64,000 nucleotides of DNA from Chryseobacterium panacisoli (lineage in GTDB: Bacteria; Bacteroidota; Bacteroidia; Flavobacteriales; Weeksellaceae), in contig NZ_VTRU01000008.1 of the NCBI RefSeq assembly GCF_008274625.1, positions 62,001 through 126,000 on the forward strand, read 5' to 3'. This document shows, piece by piece, positions 16,782 through 25,262 of this stretch; the first letter of the stretch is position 1, and the number at the start of each line of letters is the position of its first letter. The position numbers were made by a program, and so were the translations under genes. Under the pieces are notes generated by a model, which did not search any database, was not told the origin of the DNA, and saw only the letters and a program-made list of their open reading frames with translations.

Positions 16782-16943
16782 ATGAAAAACTTAAAAAAAC
16801 TTTCAAGACATGAGTTGAGATCTCTTAAAGGATCCGGGCCAAACTGGTCTTGTGTCCTTAACCCTTGTCCTCCCGGAAGCTGTTGCCTTCCTGGAAGATG
16901 GCCTGATATTGCCAGAGCATGTTATATATGTGCCGATTCTTAG
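16782..16943 (+). CDS. Bacteriocin-like six-cysteine peptide precursor (orphan)
   Basis: A 53-residue precursor starting MKNLKKLSRHELRSLKGSG, a secretion leader of the Chryseobacterium bacteriocin-like type. The core of about 34 residues has Cys24, Cys29, Cys34, Cys35, Cys47 and Cys50. The leader start MKNLKKLSR is identical to that of the peptide at 45093-45287, which lies beside a C39 ABC exporter. The double-glycine site is modified (LKGSG instead of SGG). No exporter is adjacent; a CPBP membrane protease is encoded convergently downstream. It could be an antimicrobial, a signal, or another exported peptide. Confidence 0.75.
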   Translation: MKNLKKLSRHELRSLKGSGPNWSCVLNPCPPGSCCLPGRWPDIARACYICADS

Positions 16944-16969
16944 ATTTTTTTAAACTTAAAACAATACAT

Positions 16970-17006
16970 AAAGCTGCATTTCCCTGTGATTTGTAGCTTT
17001 GTTTTT
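16970..17006. terminator. Bidirectional terminator between peptide and CPBP protease genes
   Basis: AAAGCTGCA at 16970 pairs with TGTAGCTTT at 16992 (one mismatch), with GTTTTT after it on the plus strand and an A/T-rich flank on the other. It separates two convergent genes. Confidence 0.6.
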
Positions 17007-17682
17007 ATAATGTCTTTTTAAGCTTAAAATATCTATACATTAAAAGAGGCAAAGCAAATATCTGAAACAAAAAAACAAGCAGTGAGGGAATTCCTTCTAA
17101 ATGGCTTTCATTAGCTTTCATGAAGAGCTGTTTGCCTAGTGGCCCGTTCGAGAATATAACAATATTACACAAATTCCAGCCAAGATGGAGGCCTATAGGA
17201 AGGTACAGAGATTTTGTCTTAGCAAAAGATATTGCCAGCATCCAACCAAAGATGGCGGTCATTACAAAAATAATTCCCATCTGAAAAGGATTTCCGAATG
17301 CATTATAAGAAAACCAGTGATAGATGCCAAAACAGATCGAGGAAAAGATACAGGCTTTTGTGTTTCCCCATTTTTCAATAGCAAGATACAGTAATGCACC
17401 TCTGAAAAGTAATTCTTCAAACAATACAGATTTTACAACCCACCATAAGCTCATTAACGCTGCAGAAAATGTGAAGTGCTTATTCAGAATCCAGACATTA
17501 TTGATAAATGCTGTTGTCATAATGTGGTAAAGACTGCAAATAGCCGCAGCAAAAAGAAAACCAATACTCCAATGAATCAATCTAGTTGGATTAGGCTTAA
17601 CTCCTAAAACAGAAAGATCCTTTTTTGCTATAAACTTCAGAAAAAGCCAGGAAATGATAAGCTCAATGATAATTCCAATCAT
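17005..17682 (-). CDS. CPBP-family intramembrane metalloprotease
   Basis: A 225-residue multi-helix membrane protein with the CAAX-protease/bacteriocin-processing motifs: EELLFRG (Glu89, Glu90, Arg94), FGIYHW and GLHLGWN. Members of this family cleave prenylated proteins or provide self-immunity to some bacteriocins. It converges on the orphan bacteriocin-like peptide gene at 16782, so a protective or processing role for that peptide is possible but not shown. About six hydrophobic segments are visible. Confidence 0.85.
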   Translation of the reverse strand: MIGIIIELIISWLFLKFIAKKDLSVLGVKPNPTRLIHWSIGFLFAAAICSLYHIMTTAFINNVWILNKHFTFSAALMSLWWVVKSVLFEELLFRGALLYLAIEKWGNTKACIFSSICFGIYHWFSYNAFGNPFQMGIIFVMTAIFGWMLAISFAKTKSLYLPIGLHLGWNLCNIVIFSNGPLGKQLFMKANESHLEGIPSLLVFLFQIFALPLLMYRYFKLKKTL

Positions 17683-17915
17683 GGGTTAAAAGTTTTAGTT
17701 GGATGAAATTGTTATTTCATTGAAAACGAATATAATAAAAAAATAAATATGAATTAAAACTTAAGAATGGGATTATAAATTAGGATGATTCAATTTCTTT
17801 TTGATCAATAATTTATCGAAGTGAATGATTAATTTTTAATAGATTCATAGTGTTAACTTCTTCTTTCTCTTATAAAAAGTACTAATTTTAAAATTCAATC
17901 ATAAAATCAAGAGCA

Positions 17916-18692
17916 ATGAATGAAAACTGGATGCAAAAATGGGAAGAAGTGAAAAATATGCTGGTTTGTCCTACAGATCTGGAAGCGTATTTTACTTCTG
18001 ATGAAATTCTGGGAAAGAAATTAGAGACGATGGAAATCGGAAATGTTTCTCTTCCTTCCGGAAAAGTGGTGGTAAGAGATCCATTGGTTTCTTTAAATGC
18101 AAATCAGTCACCTTATTTTATTCAGACTCCCAAGGGGAATTTCCCTGTGACTATTGCTGTGGTAAAATCTGAAGATTGGGGTGACAGGTATGCTGTTGTA
18201 AAAGTTGAATTTACCAAAAAAAAGCCTGTTGTTTACAGAGAAGCATTAGTAGGGATCGAAGAATTGGAAGGGGTAACCGAAGATGATTTTTTTGGTTTCG
18301 AGGTGGATGCTGGTTTAGGGTGTATTACTGATAAGGAAGTACTTCCTTTTGTAGATAAATTTGTGGATGGAATAGCTGCCGACAATGTTTATGATGATTA
18401 TTTCGCTGAGCTTTTCTCACAAAGCTATAAAGATCATCCCAATAATCAGAGGGAAGCAGGTGACTGGATCAATTGGACGGTTCCGGGTACCAGTTATCAG
18501 ATTCCGATGTTTGCAAGTGGTTTTGGCGACGGTAGCTATCCTGTTTACTTTGCTTATGACGACAATGAAGAAATATGTGGTTTATACATTCAGTTTATTG
18601 ATATTGAATTGGCTTTAAGTGATGAGGATGAGGATGAGGATGAGGATGAGGATGAGGATGAACCTGACAATTTTATTTTTCTTAAAAACTAA
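17916..18692 (+). CDS. DUF4241 domain protein with Asp-Glu repeat tail
   Basis: A 258-residue cytoplasmic-looking protein with the DUF4241 pattern (METMEIGNVSLPSGKVVV-like strand, RDPLVSLNANQSPYF, GFEVDAGLGCITD, FASGFGDGSYPVYFAYDDN). Function of the family is not established. Residues 236-249 are a (Asp-Glu)7 tract encoded by a GATGAG tandem repeat, which may vary in length between strains. It lies 2 bp upstream of the glycosylase gene, so the two are probably cotranscribed. Confidence 0.8.
   Translation: MNENWMQKWEEVKNMLVCPTDLEAYFTSDEILGKKLETMEIGNVSLPSGKVVVRDPLVSLNANQSPYFIQTPKGNFPVTIAVVKSEDWGDRYAVVKVEFTKKKPVVYREALVGIEELEGVTEDDFFGFEVDAGLGCITDKEVLPFVDKFVDGIAADNVYDDYFAELFSQSYKDHPNNQREAGDWINWTVPGTSYQIPMFASGFGDGSYPVYFAYDDNEEICGLYIQFIDIELALSDEDEDEDEDEDEDEPDNFIFLKN
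18621..18662 (+). repeat. GATGAG hexanucleotide microsatellite inside the DUF4241 gene
   Basis: Six perfect GATGAG units followed by one GATGAA. As the unit is six bases, changes in copy number keep the frame and only alter the length of an acidic Asp-Glu tract. Confidence 0.95.
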
Positions 18693-18694
18693 AT

Positions 18695-19390
18695 ATGCAC
18701 AAAACTTTTGCAGACCACGTCATTGAATTCAATAAAAACCTTAGTTATAAAGGAAGCCTTCCTGAAGGTTTTGAAATCTTGAATCCCTATCTGGATAATC
18801 CTGAAACATTAACGGTGATGCAAAAGTTTTATCACAAATATTATAATGATTACGCCCGGAGAAAATTCATCATTGGAATCAATCCCAGCCGTCACGGTGC
18901 TGGAGTAACGGGAGTTCCGTTTACCGATACCAAAAGGCTTGAAAGCATTTGTGGAATAAAAATGGAATCTGCCCATACGCATGAAGTTTCTTCTGTTTTC
19001 ATGTATGATATGATTGAAGACTATGGCGGAGCAAATGTTTTTTACGAAGAAATGTATATTAATTCTCCATTTCCGCTGGCTATTGTAAGAAAAACAAAAA
19101 GCGGATGGCTTAATGCCAATTACTATGATGATAAAAAATTGTTTGAAGCTGTAAAAGACTTTATGATTGAATCTTTGAAGAAACATATCAGTCTTAATCT
19201 TGATACATCGGAGGTATTTGTTCTGGGTAAAAAAAATGCTGACTTTATTTCAAAGCTAAACAAAGAAGCTAAACTGTTTGATACTATGACTGTTCTGGAA
19301 CATCCCAGATATATCCAGCAGTACAAATTAAAAGAAAAACAGCTGTATATAGACAAGTATATTCTGGCATTGAAAAAACAAAACCCTTAA
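18695..19390 (+). CDS. SMUG2-type uracil-DNA glycosylase family protein
   Basis: A 231-residue protein of the uracil-DNA glycosylase superfamily, closest to the SMUG2/DUF4918 group. Motif 1 is seen as IGINPSRHGAGVTGVPFTD (around residues 68-86) and motif 2 as LEHPRYIQQYK near the C-terminus. Characterised members excise uracil or xanthine from DNA; the exact substrate here is not known. It follows the DUF4241 gene by 2 bp. Confidence 0.85.
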   Translation: MHKTFADHVIEFNKNLSYKGSLPEGFEILNPYLDNPETLTVMQKFYHKYYNDYARRKFIIGINPSRHGAGVTGVPFTDTKRLESICGIKMESAHTHEVSSVFMYDMIEDYGGANVFYEEMYINSPFPLAIVRKTKSGWLNANYYDDKKLFEAVKDFMIESLKKHISLNLDTSEVFVLGKKNADFISKLNKEAKLFDTMTVLEHPRYIQQYKLKEKQLYIDKYILALKKQNP

Positions 19391-19408
19391 TAAAAACATA
19401 AGGGTTTT
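19379..19408 (+). terminator. Terminator after the glycosylase gene
   Basis: AAACCCTTA at 19381 pairs with TAAGGGTTT at 19399, followed by TG and T-rich sequence. The gene's stop codon lies in the stem. Confidence 0.7.
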
Positions 19409-19464
19409 GTCATTCATGAATTAGAATCTTTGTGGGATATAGAACTTGTGAACTTTCTTACTAT

Positions 19465-20286
19465 TTAGTTTTTAATAACTTTGGTTGATTCTGTTGCTGT
19501 TTTGATGATATAAACTCCTTTTGGAAGCTCTGAAATATTGATTTCATTATTTCCCTTCTGAGTTTGTACTGTTTTCAGCGTTTTACCATCCAGACTGTAG
19601 ATTTTAGCTTCACTGGCTTTTTCTGTTGTGATAGAAAGAGGTCCGTTGGTTGGGTTAGGATAAACAGTCAAGTCTTTTTTAATGCTTTTAGCTTCTGAAG
19701 TACCCAATACCAGATTGCTGTCTTTTACCCAGGTGAAAGCATCCAAACCTACATATCTGAAGGCTCCGTTCGCAGTGATCTGCAGTTCGTCAATCACAAT
19801 GTTTGAGTAATTCTGACCGTTTAAGTTCGTAAGATCAATCAGGGTATATCCGTTTGTTGTCCCTAAGCTTGTAGCAAATCCGGTAGTCTTTGTTTGGGTA
19901 AATTTTGTTACTCCGCTTAATTTTCCGGTTATAGTCAGATTTCCTGATACATTGAGGTCCAGATTTAATGCAGAAAGATACATCCAGAACCGGTTTACTT
20001 TAAACAGATTAGAAGTCGTTTTAATACTGAAAGAGGGAGGAGACTGGGTGTCATTGGAATTATCAATGTATCTATTGTCATTAGCTGTTCCACTCCATCC
20101 TGTTCCCGGGTAATTTCCCTGAACGTCAAAAACACTTACATGTGAAATGATATTGAAAATGACTCCATTGTCGGTGAAGCTTGTACTTCCGTGCGATTCC
20201 GTTTCAAATTGTTCTGTACTGGTCTGCCCGAATGAGATAATTGAAATGAGCAGACTACAAATTGTTAAAAAAGTAGTGCTTTTCAT
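19465..20286 (-). CDS. Secreted protein with T9SS type A sorting domain
   Basis: A 273-residue protein with a signal peptide ending SFGQ, a beta-rich body of about 180 residues, and a C-terminal type IX secretion signal (YPNPTNGPLSITT, AKIYSLDGKTLKT, ELPKGVYIIKTATESTKVIK). It is therefore probably exported across the outer membrane and released or anchored. The body has no family that I recognise. It lies 35 bp downstream of the collar-domain gene in the same direction. Confidence 0.85.
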   Translation of the reverse strand: MKSTTFLTICSLLISIISFGQTSTEQFETESHGSTSFTDNGVIFNIISHVSVFDVQGNYPGTGWSGTANDNRYIDNSNDTQSPPSFSIKTTSNLFKVNRFWMYLSALNLDLNVSGNLTITGKLSGVTKFTQTKTTGFATSLGTTNGYTLIDLTNLNGQNYSNIVIDELQITANGAFRYVGLDAFTWVKDSNLVLGTSEAKSIKKDLTVYPNPTNGPLSITTEKASEAKIYSLDGKTLKTVQTQKGNNEINISELPKGVYIIKTATESTKVIKN

Positions 20287-20321
20287 GATTTTTTATTTTA
20301 AATATTAGGTTATTGTGGATA

Positions 20322-20873
20322 TTAATCTCTTGGAGGGTAAATACCTTCAACGCAGATGATATAATTTAAACCCAGATAGGGAGGCATATTATTCACTGGT
20401 AAATTTTGTCCTATAAAGGCAATGCTTTGTCCGTTAATCACGGTGTCGGGATTAGAATCATTTACATAGCTGGGTACCACGTTGAAATCTCTTCCTACCT
20501 GTGTTCCTGAGATCGCAATAGATGATGTTGCAGTAGGTGTTGATGAGTTGGCGTTCTTATTCGCTACTTTCAACTGGAATCCACCTCCGATGCTTGGAAG
20601 ATTTGAGGCTAAGAGCGTATTCTGTGTAGTACCGGATACCACTCCCAAAGGATAAAACTGGTTGGCATTTACATTTCCTGCTCCTAAAGCCATACGCCCT
20701 TTTAAGTTAGGTAATGCAAAAGTAGTAATGCCATCTCCCCCGTAAGTTGTTCCTAAAATAGAGAATAAGGCTGAATTTCTTGAAATAGCTATTAAACTTC
20801 CGTCGCAAAACATCCAGCCTCTAGGTGCGAAATTTCCTGCAAATAATTTTACAATTCCTATGTACTCTTCCAT
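20322..20873 (-). CDS. Phage tail-collar domain protein (MdpB/microcystin-dependent type)
   Basis: A 183-residue protein with the classical collar signature MEEYIGIVKLFAGNFAPRGWMFCDGSLI, LFSILGTTYGGDGITTFALPNLKGRMALG, and a C-terminal LGLNYIICVEGIYPPRD. Such genes occur in bacterial chromosomes without a prophage; no other phage genes are near. Its 5' leader carries a diverged copy of the element found before the two six-cysteine peptide genes. Function in the host is unknown. Confidence 0.9.
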   Translation of the reverse strand: MEEYIGIVKLFAGNFAPRGWMFCDGSLIAISRNSALFSILGTTYGGDGITTFALPNLKGRMALGAGNVNANQFYPLGVVSGTTQNTLLASNLPSIGGGFQLKVANKNANSSTPTATSSIAISGTQVGRDFNVVPSYVNDSNPDTVINGQSIAFIGQNLPVNNMPPYLGLNYIICVEGIYPPRD

Positions 20874-20898
20874 GATAATGATATTTAGTTTTTAAATT

Positions 20899-20929
20899 TC
20901 TTACTCTGTTATGGGCTTTTCAGATTCCG
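20899..20929 (-). promoter_or_regulatory. Diverged copy of the shared 5' element before the collar gene
   Basis: Read on the minus strand, GGCGGAATCTGAAAAGCC is followed by CATAACAGAGTAAGA. This aligns with GGCGAAATCCGAAAAGCATAT and AGAGTAGGA upstream of the peptide gene at 16782, with two extra bases. It ends 25 nt before the start codon, against 22 nt for the peptide genes. GGC and GCC could pair as a small hairpin. Confidence 0.5.
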
Positions 20930-21126
20930 CCTTTGGTTATTATTCCAAGCCAAAGGAACGATTAATAAGAGGGGAGTACTAGAGTAGAAAATACCAAATT
21001 ATAGATTCCGTATTTCTACGTAAAGGGAATCTTATAAAAGATATATCTGTAATGGAAATTATTATCTTTAAGTTTCTCTGAAAGAGCTGTATTTTGTATT
21101 TTTGTAAGAATCCAATAAAAATAAAA

Positions 21127-21891
21127 ATGAGCGAATTTGTAGCATCAGAAATTAAAAATAATATTGCCGAGATTAGTTTCGGGACACCCAAAAGTAACTC
21201 TCTTCCGGGAGCAATTTTAGAAAAACTGGCAGAAACCATTCTTGAAGAAGGCGCGAAAGATGAGGTGAAAGCTATCTTAGTAAAAAGTGCAGGTGAAAAA
21301 GCTTTCTGCGCAGGAGCAAGTTTTGATGAGCTTTTAGCCATTGAAGAACTGGAAGCTTCCACACAATTTTTTGGTGGTTTTGCAAAAGTATTGAATGCTA
21401 TGAGAAACTGTGGAAAGATCGTAGTGGTAAGAGTTCAGGGAAAAACAACCGGTGGAGGAGTTGGAATTGCTTGTGGGGCAGATTATTGTTTTGCAACAAA
21501 AGACTCAGCTTTAGCACTTACTGAGATCAATCTTGGAATCGGACCTTTTGTTATCGGACCTTATGTAGAAAGGAAAATCGGGAAGTCACAATTCTCTGCT
21601 ATGGCTATTGATGCCGATTTCAGATCTGCGGAGTGGGCTGAGCAGCATAATGTCTACCATTCAGTATCAGATTCTATTCAGGAGATGGATGAGAAACTTG
21701 AGAAATTTTTACAGACTTTATCGTCAAGAAGCAGTGATGCTTTAGCATTAATTAAAAAAGTTTCTTGGGAAGGAACAGATCATTTCAATGAATTAATGCC
21801 TGCGAGAATTCACATGAGTGCAAGTCTAATTCTGGAAGATTCTGCTAAGAAAAATATTGAGTCTATTAAAGAAAGGCTGAGAGTAAAGTAA
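21127..21891 (+). CDS. Enoyl-CoA hydratase/isomerase family protein
   Basis: A 254-residue crotonase-fold protein. It has the oxyanion-hole region AGEKAFCAGASFDELL and TTGGGVGIACGADYC, where the position of the first catalytic Glu of crotonase (GGG-x-E) is Gly; the second Glu is kept in LTEINLGIG. It may therefore be an isomerase or hydratase of altered chemistry. It could supply the PaaF step missing from the cluster 5 kb upstream, but this is only a suggestion. The ATG at 21127 follows a TATTTTTG -7-like element at 21097. Confidence 0.8.
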   Translation: MSEFVASEIKNNIAEISFGTPKSNSLPGAILEKLAETILEEGAKDEVKAILVKSAGEKAFCAGASFDELLAIEELEASTQFFGGFAKVLNAMRNCGKIVVVRVQGKTTGGGVGIACGADYCFATKDSALALTEINLGIGPFVIGPYVERKIGKSQFSAMAIDADFRSAEWAEQHNVYHSVSDSIQEMDEKLEKFLQTLSSRSSDALALIKKVSWEGTDHFNELMPARIHMSASLILEDSAKKNIESIKERLRVK

Positions 21892-21939
21892 TTTTCACTC
21901 TTAATTGTTAAGAAATAGTTGGATTTTTAATCCATACAC

Positions 21940-21974
21940 AATCCGGAGAAACATTTGTTTTTCCGGATTTTTTA
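21940..21974 (+). terminator. Terminator after the crotonase-family gene
   Basis: AATCCGGA at 21940 pairs with TCCGGATT at 21962, followed by six T. Confidence 0.8.
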
Positions 21975-22237
21975 TTATTTGAAGATAATCATATTGAAAG
22001 CAATTTTTTATTACTGATTAATTGATTTATCTTCATGTTTTTGCTTTTAGTTGTATTTATTTTGTAATTAAAAAGTGTTTTTAGTTATTAATTGGTATTG
22101 ATTTAACTATTTTTGGGTGTTTTGGTTCTTTTTAAAAATCTTATTTAACCAAATTTTAACATATATTTTTAATAAATAGTCAAAATTTAATTAAAATTTT
22201 CAATTAATTAAATTTTGTTAATTAAAATGTTAATTTC
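21975..22237. other. AT-rich intergenic stretch before susC
   Basis: Part of a 400-bp gene-free region. Apart from the terminator at its left and the promoter at its right, I see only very AT-rich sequence with repeated TTAATTAAA-like words; no open reading frame or clear structure. Confidence 0.6.
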
Positions 22238-22272
22238 TTTGAGTTTTTAATAGTTTTTATTATATATATTTG
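22238..22272 (+). promoter_or_regulatory. Flavobacterial promoter of the SusC/SusD pair
   Basis: TTTG at 22238-22241 and TATATTTG at 22265-22272 match the Bacteroidetes -33 and -7 (TAnnTTTG) elements, with a spacing of 23 bp. The first codon of the SusC gene is 19 bp downstream. Confidence 0.65.
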
Positions 22273-22290
22273 CTTTCATACTGTTAAAAT

Positions 22291-25251
22291 ATGTTAAATA
22301 TGAAAATGAAATTAATATTGAGCACTGCTGTGCTGTTCTTTGTAGGAGGACATCTGGTGGAAGCTCAGAAAACAAAACGTGACACAATACCCCAGGATAC
22401 CAAGATTGATGAAATCGTTGTGGTGGCTTATGGAAGCCAGAAAAGGGAGACTATGGTAGGTTCCAATACCGAAGTAAAGGCCAAACAATTTGCAGACCGG
22501 CCTATAACCAGCATCGGACAGGCTTTAGACGGGGCCAGCGCCGGGGTTAAAGTAAGTACCGGTACAGGACAGCCAGGAAGTTCGCCAAGTATTCAAATCC
22601 GTGGAATAGGTTCTTATGGTATTACAACAAATCCTTTATACGTAGTGGATGGGACCATATATACCGGTTCTCTTGCTGCTATCAATCCCAATGATATTGC
22701 TTCATTCAATATCCTGAAAGATGCTGCCTCTACCTCGTTGTATGGTTCTGCAGCCGCCAATGGAGTTGTTTTGATTACTACAAAATCAGGTAGAAAAGGA
22801 AAAGATGCTTTCAACTTCAGTATGAGTACCGGAGCGGTAGGAAGATCAATCCCGGAATATGACAGAGTAAATGTTTACCAATATTATCCGCTTATCTGGG
22901 AGTCAATAAGGAATGGCAGAATGACTTCAATACCTGGTACAACTATAGCTGATGCGAATGCTTATGCTACAGCACAGTTGATTTCCGGAGTTTTGAAGAC
23001 CAATGTTTTTAATGTTCCTGATAATCAGTTGGTGGTCAATGGTGTTTTAAATCCTGATGCTAAACTTAAATATACAGATTTAGACTGGCAAAAGCCTTTG
23101 ATGAATACAGGATTCAGACAGAATTATGAATTGAATTACAGCGGAGGAAGTAATACAACGACATACTTTTCTTCAGTAGGATATACCAATGAAACAGGAT
23201 ATCTTATCAAATCAGATTTTGAAAGATTTACAGCAAGATTGAAAGTAGATTCACAGGTTAAAAGCTGGTTGAAATTAGGAACAAGCATCAGTGGAGTGTC
23301 TTCTAATGGAAACAATTCCGTGGAAGGTGTGGATAATAATTCCGCTTATATCAACCCATACAGATGGACAAGAACGATGGGGCCTATTTACAGTCCTTAT
23401 GCTCATGATCCTAATACATTTGCAACCCTTTATGACAGTGCAGGGAACATCGTATATGATCCGGGAAGTGCCAGAGGTGCTGATGCAGCGGCGGGAAGAA
23501 ACGTAATTCAGGAAACGCTTTTAAATAAAGATCTTTCTAAAAATTACTACATCATTTCCAGGGCTTATGCTGAAATTAAAGTAGATCCTTACCTTACTTT
23601 GTCTACCAATGCAGGATATGACATCAGAAATAACAGAAGAAGTACCTATGGAAATAAAATTATCGGAGATGCAGCTCCGGGAGGTTCTGCAGAGAAGTAT
23701 AGCTTTACAGAGCAGACTTTTACCTGGAATCAGCTCTTAAACTATAAAAGAAAATTCGGAGATCATAATTTTGAATTCCTTTTAGGACATGAAAACTATA
23801 AATTCATGTATGAATATCTGTACGGATATAAAAAAGGCCAGATTGTTGACGATAATGATGAGTTAATCAATTTTGTAACACCTGCAACACTTACTTCCCG
23901 TACAGACAATTATAGAAAAGAAGGGGTATTTTCAAGATTAAATTATGATTACAAATCAAAATATTTACTTTCAGGATCTATCCGTTGGGATGGTTCATCC
24001 AGATTTGCCAAAGATGTAAGATGGGATTCATTCTGGTCTGTTGGTGCAGGATGGAGATTAAAAGGAGAAGAGTTTTTAAGTAATTCTAATCTTATCAGTG
24101 AACTGAAATTGAGAGGCTCATATGGTGAAGTTGGAAATGACAGAACAGACAGTTATTATATGTACAAAAGTACTTATACCTTAGGATATAATAATGCTCA
24201 GGAACCTGGAATTTTATTTGGCTTTCTAGCAGATCCTAGCATAACCTGGGAGGCTAACAAGCAAACTGATGTAGGGATTGATTTTGGCTTTTTAAATAAC
24301 AGAATTACAGGATCTGTAGAATACTATAACAGAGTTACTGGAGATCTGATCTTCCCGGTTCCTCTTCCGGTTTCTGCAGGTGTTCCGGATAATACGATCA
24401 GCAGAAATGTGGGAACAATGTATAACCGTGGATTTGAATTCAGTATTAATGCGGACGTTATTAAAACCCAGAATTTCACATGGAATATCAATGCGAATGC
24501 ATCAACACTTAAAAATCAGGTTACAGAACTTACTGATGGGATCACGGAAATTATCAATGGAACAAAGAAAGTTTCTGTAGGACATTCAATATATGATTAT
24601 TGGTTAAGACAGTGGTATGGAGTAGATCCGGCGGATGGTTCACCTTTATTCCTGGTTGCTGATGCATTTGCTAATACAACAGCGGCTGATATCAGAACGG
24701 TGAATGGCCAAAAAGTTACCACCAATTTTAATAAAGCAAAGTATGATTATTCCGGGACTGCAATTCCTGATTTGTTTGGAAGTTTTGGAACAGCGATTAC
24801 TTATAAGCAATGGTCATTGTCGGCAATGTTTACTTATCAGTTAGGCGGAAAAACCTATGACTCTAATTATGCGGCATTAATGTCTGCTTACTCACAAGGA
24901 GGAGCTTTAAGTACAGATATTCTGGATAGATGGACTACTCCGGGGCAGATCACAGATGTGCCTGCATTGAACTCGTCAACATATACAAGTTCAAATGCCG
25001 GTAATTCTTCAAGATGGCTGGTGAGCTCAGATTTTATAACATTCAGACAGGCTACCTTAAGCTATAACTTCACCCCTGAAACTTTATCTCAACTTGGAGT
25101 ATCAGGATTAAGAATTCTTGTTTCTGGTGAAAATTTATGGAGTAAAACAGCCAGAAAAGGATTGGAGCCAGCTCAGGCAGCCAACGGTACTGCATCAAAC
25201 AGATATACTCCGGCGAGAGTGGTAACGATAGGATTTAATGTGTCATTTTAA
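22291..25251 (+). CDS. SusC/RagA-family TonB-linked outer membrane protein
   Basis: A 986-residue TonB-dependent transporter. A signal peptide (ending LVEAQ) is followed almost directly by the TonB box DEIVVVAYG and the plug domain (GQALDGASAGVKV, IQIRGIGSYG, PLYVVDGTIY, NILKDAASTSLYGSAAANGVVLITTKSG), then the beta-barrel ending GFNVSF. The N-terminal carboxypeptidase-D-like domain of many SusC proteins is absent. ATG codons at 22291, 22300 and 22306 are all possible. It forms an uptake pair with the SusD-like gene 11 bp downstream; substrate unknown. Confidence 0.95.
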   Translation: MLNMKMKLILSTAVLFFVGGHLVEAQKTKRDTIPQDTKIDEIVVVAYGSQKRETMVGSNTEVKAKQFADRPITSIGQALDGASAGVKVSTGTGQPGSSPSIQIRGIGSYGITTNPLYVVDGTIYTGSLAAINPNDIASFNILKDAASTSLYGSAAANGVVLITTKSGRKGKDAFNFSMSTGAVGRSIPEYDRVNVYQYYPLIWESIRNGRMTSIPGTTIADANAYATAQLISGVLKTNVFNVPDNQLVVNGVLNPDAKLKYTDLDWQKPLMNTGFRQNYELNYSGGSNTTTYFSSVGYTNETGYLIKSDFERFTARLKVDSQVKSWLKLGTSISGVSSNGNNSVEGVDNNSAYINPYRWTRTMGPIYSPYAHDPNTFATLYDSAGNIVYDPGSARGADAAAGRNVIQETLLNKDLSKNYYIISRAYAEIKVDPYLTLSTNAGYDIRNNRRSTYGNKIIGDAAPGGSAEKYSFTEQTFTWNQLLNYKRKFGDHNFEFLLGHENYKFMYEYLYGYKKGQIVDDNDELINFVTPATLTSRTDNYRKEGVFSRLNYDYKSKYLLSGSIRWDGSSRFAKDVRWDSFWSVGAGWRLKGEEFLSNSNLISELKLRGSYGEVGNDRTDSYYMYKSTYTLGYNNAQEPGILFGFLADPSITWEANKQTDVGIDFGFLNNRITGSVEYYNRVTGDLIFPVPLPVSAGVPDNTISRNVGTMYNRGFEFSINADVIKTQNFTWNINANASTLKNQVTELTDGITEIINGTKKVSVGHSIYDYWLRQWYGVDPADGSPLFLVADAFANTTAADIRTVNGQKVTTNFNKAKYDYSGTAIPDLFGSFGTAITYKQWSLSAMFTYQLGGKTYDSNYAALMSAYSQGGALSTDILDRWTTPGQITDVPALNSSTYTSSNAGNSSRWLVSSDFITFRQATLSYNFTPETLSQLGVSGLRILVSGENLWSKTARKGLEPAQAANGTASNRYTPARVVTIGFNVSF

Positions 25252-25262
25252 ATAATTAAGTA

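Noticed and set aside
17185..17530. Two overlapping plus-strand reading frames
   Set aside because: They are antisense to the CPBP protease gene, whose motifs and membrane pattern are clear.
18621..18662. Tandem repeat considered as a CRISPR or satellite
   Set aside because: Units are contiguous 6-mers inside a coding frame with no spacers.
20322..20873. Tail-collar gene as a sign of a prophage
   Set aside because: No integrase, capsid, terminase or other tail gene is present nearby; isolated collar genes are common in Bacteroidetes chromosomes.
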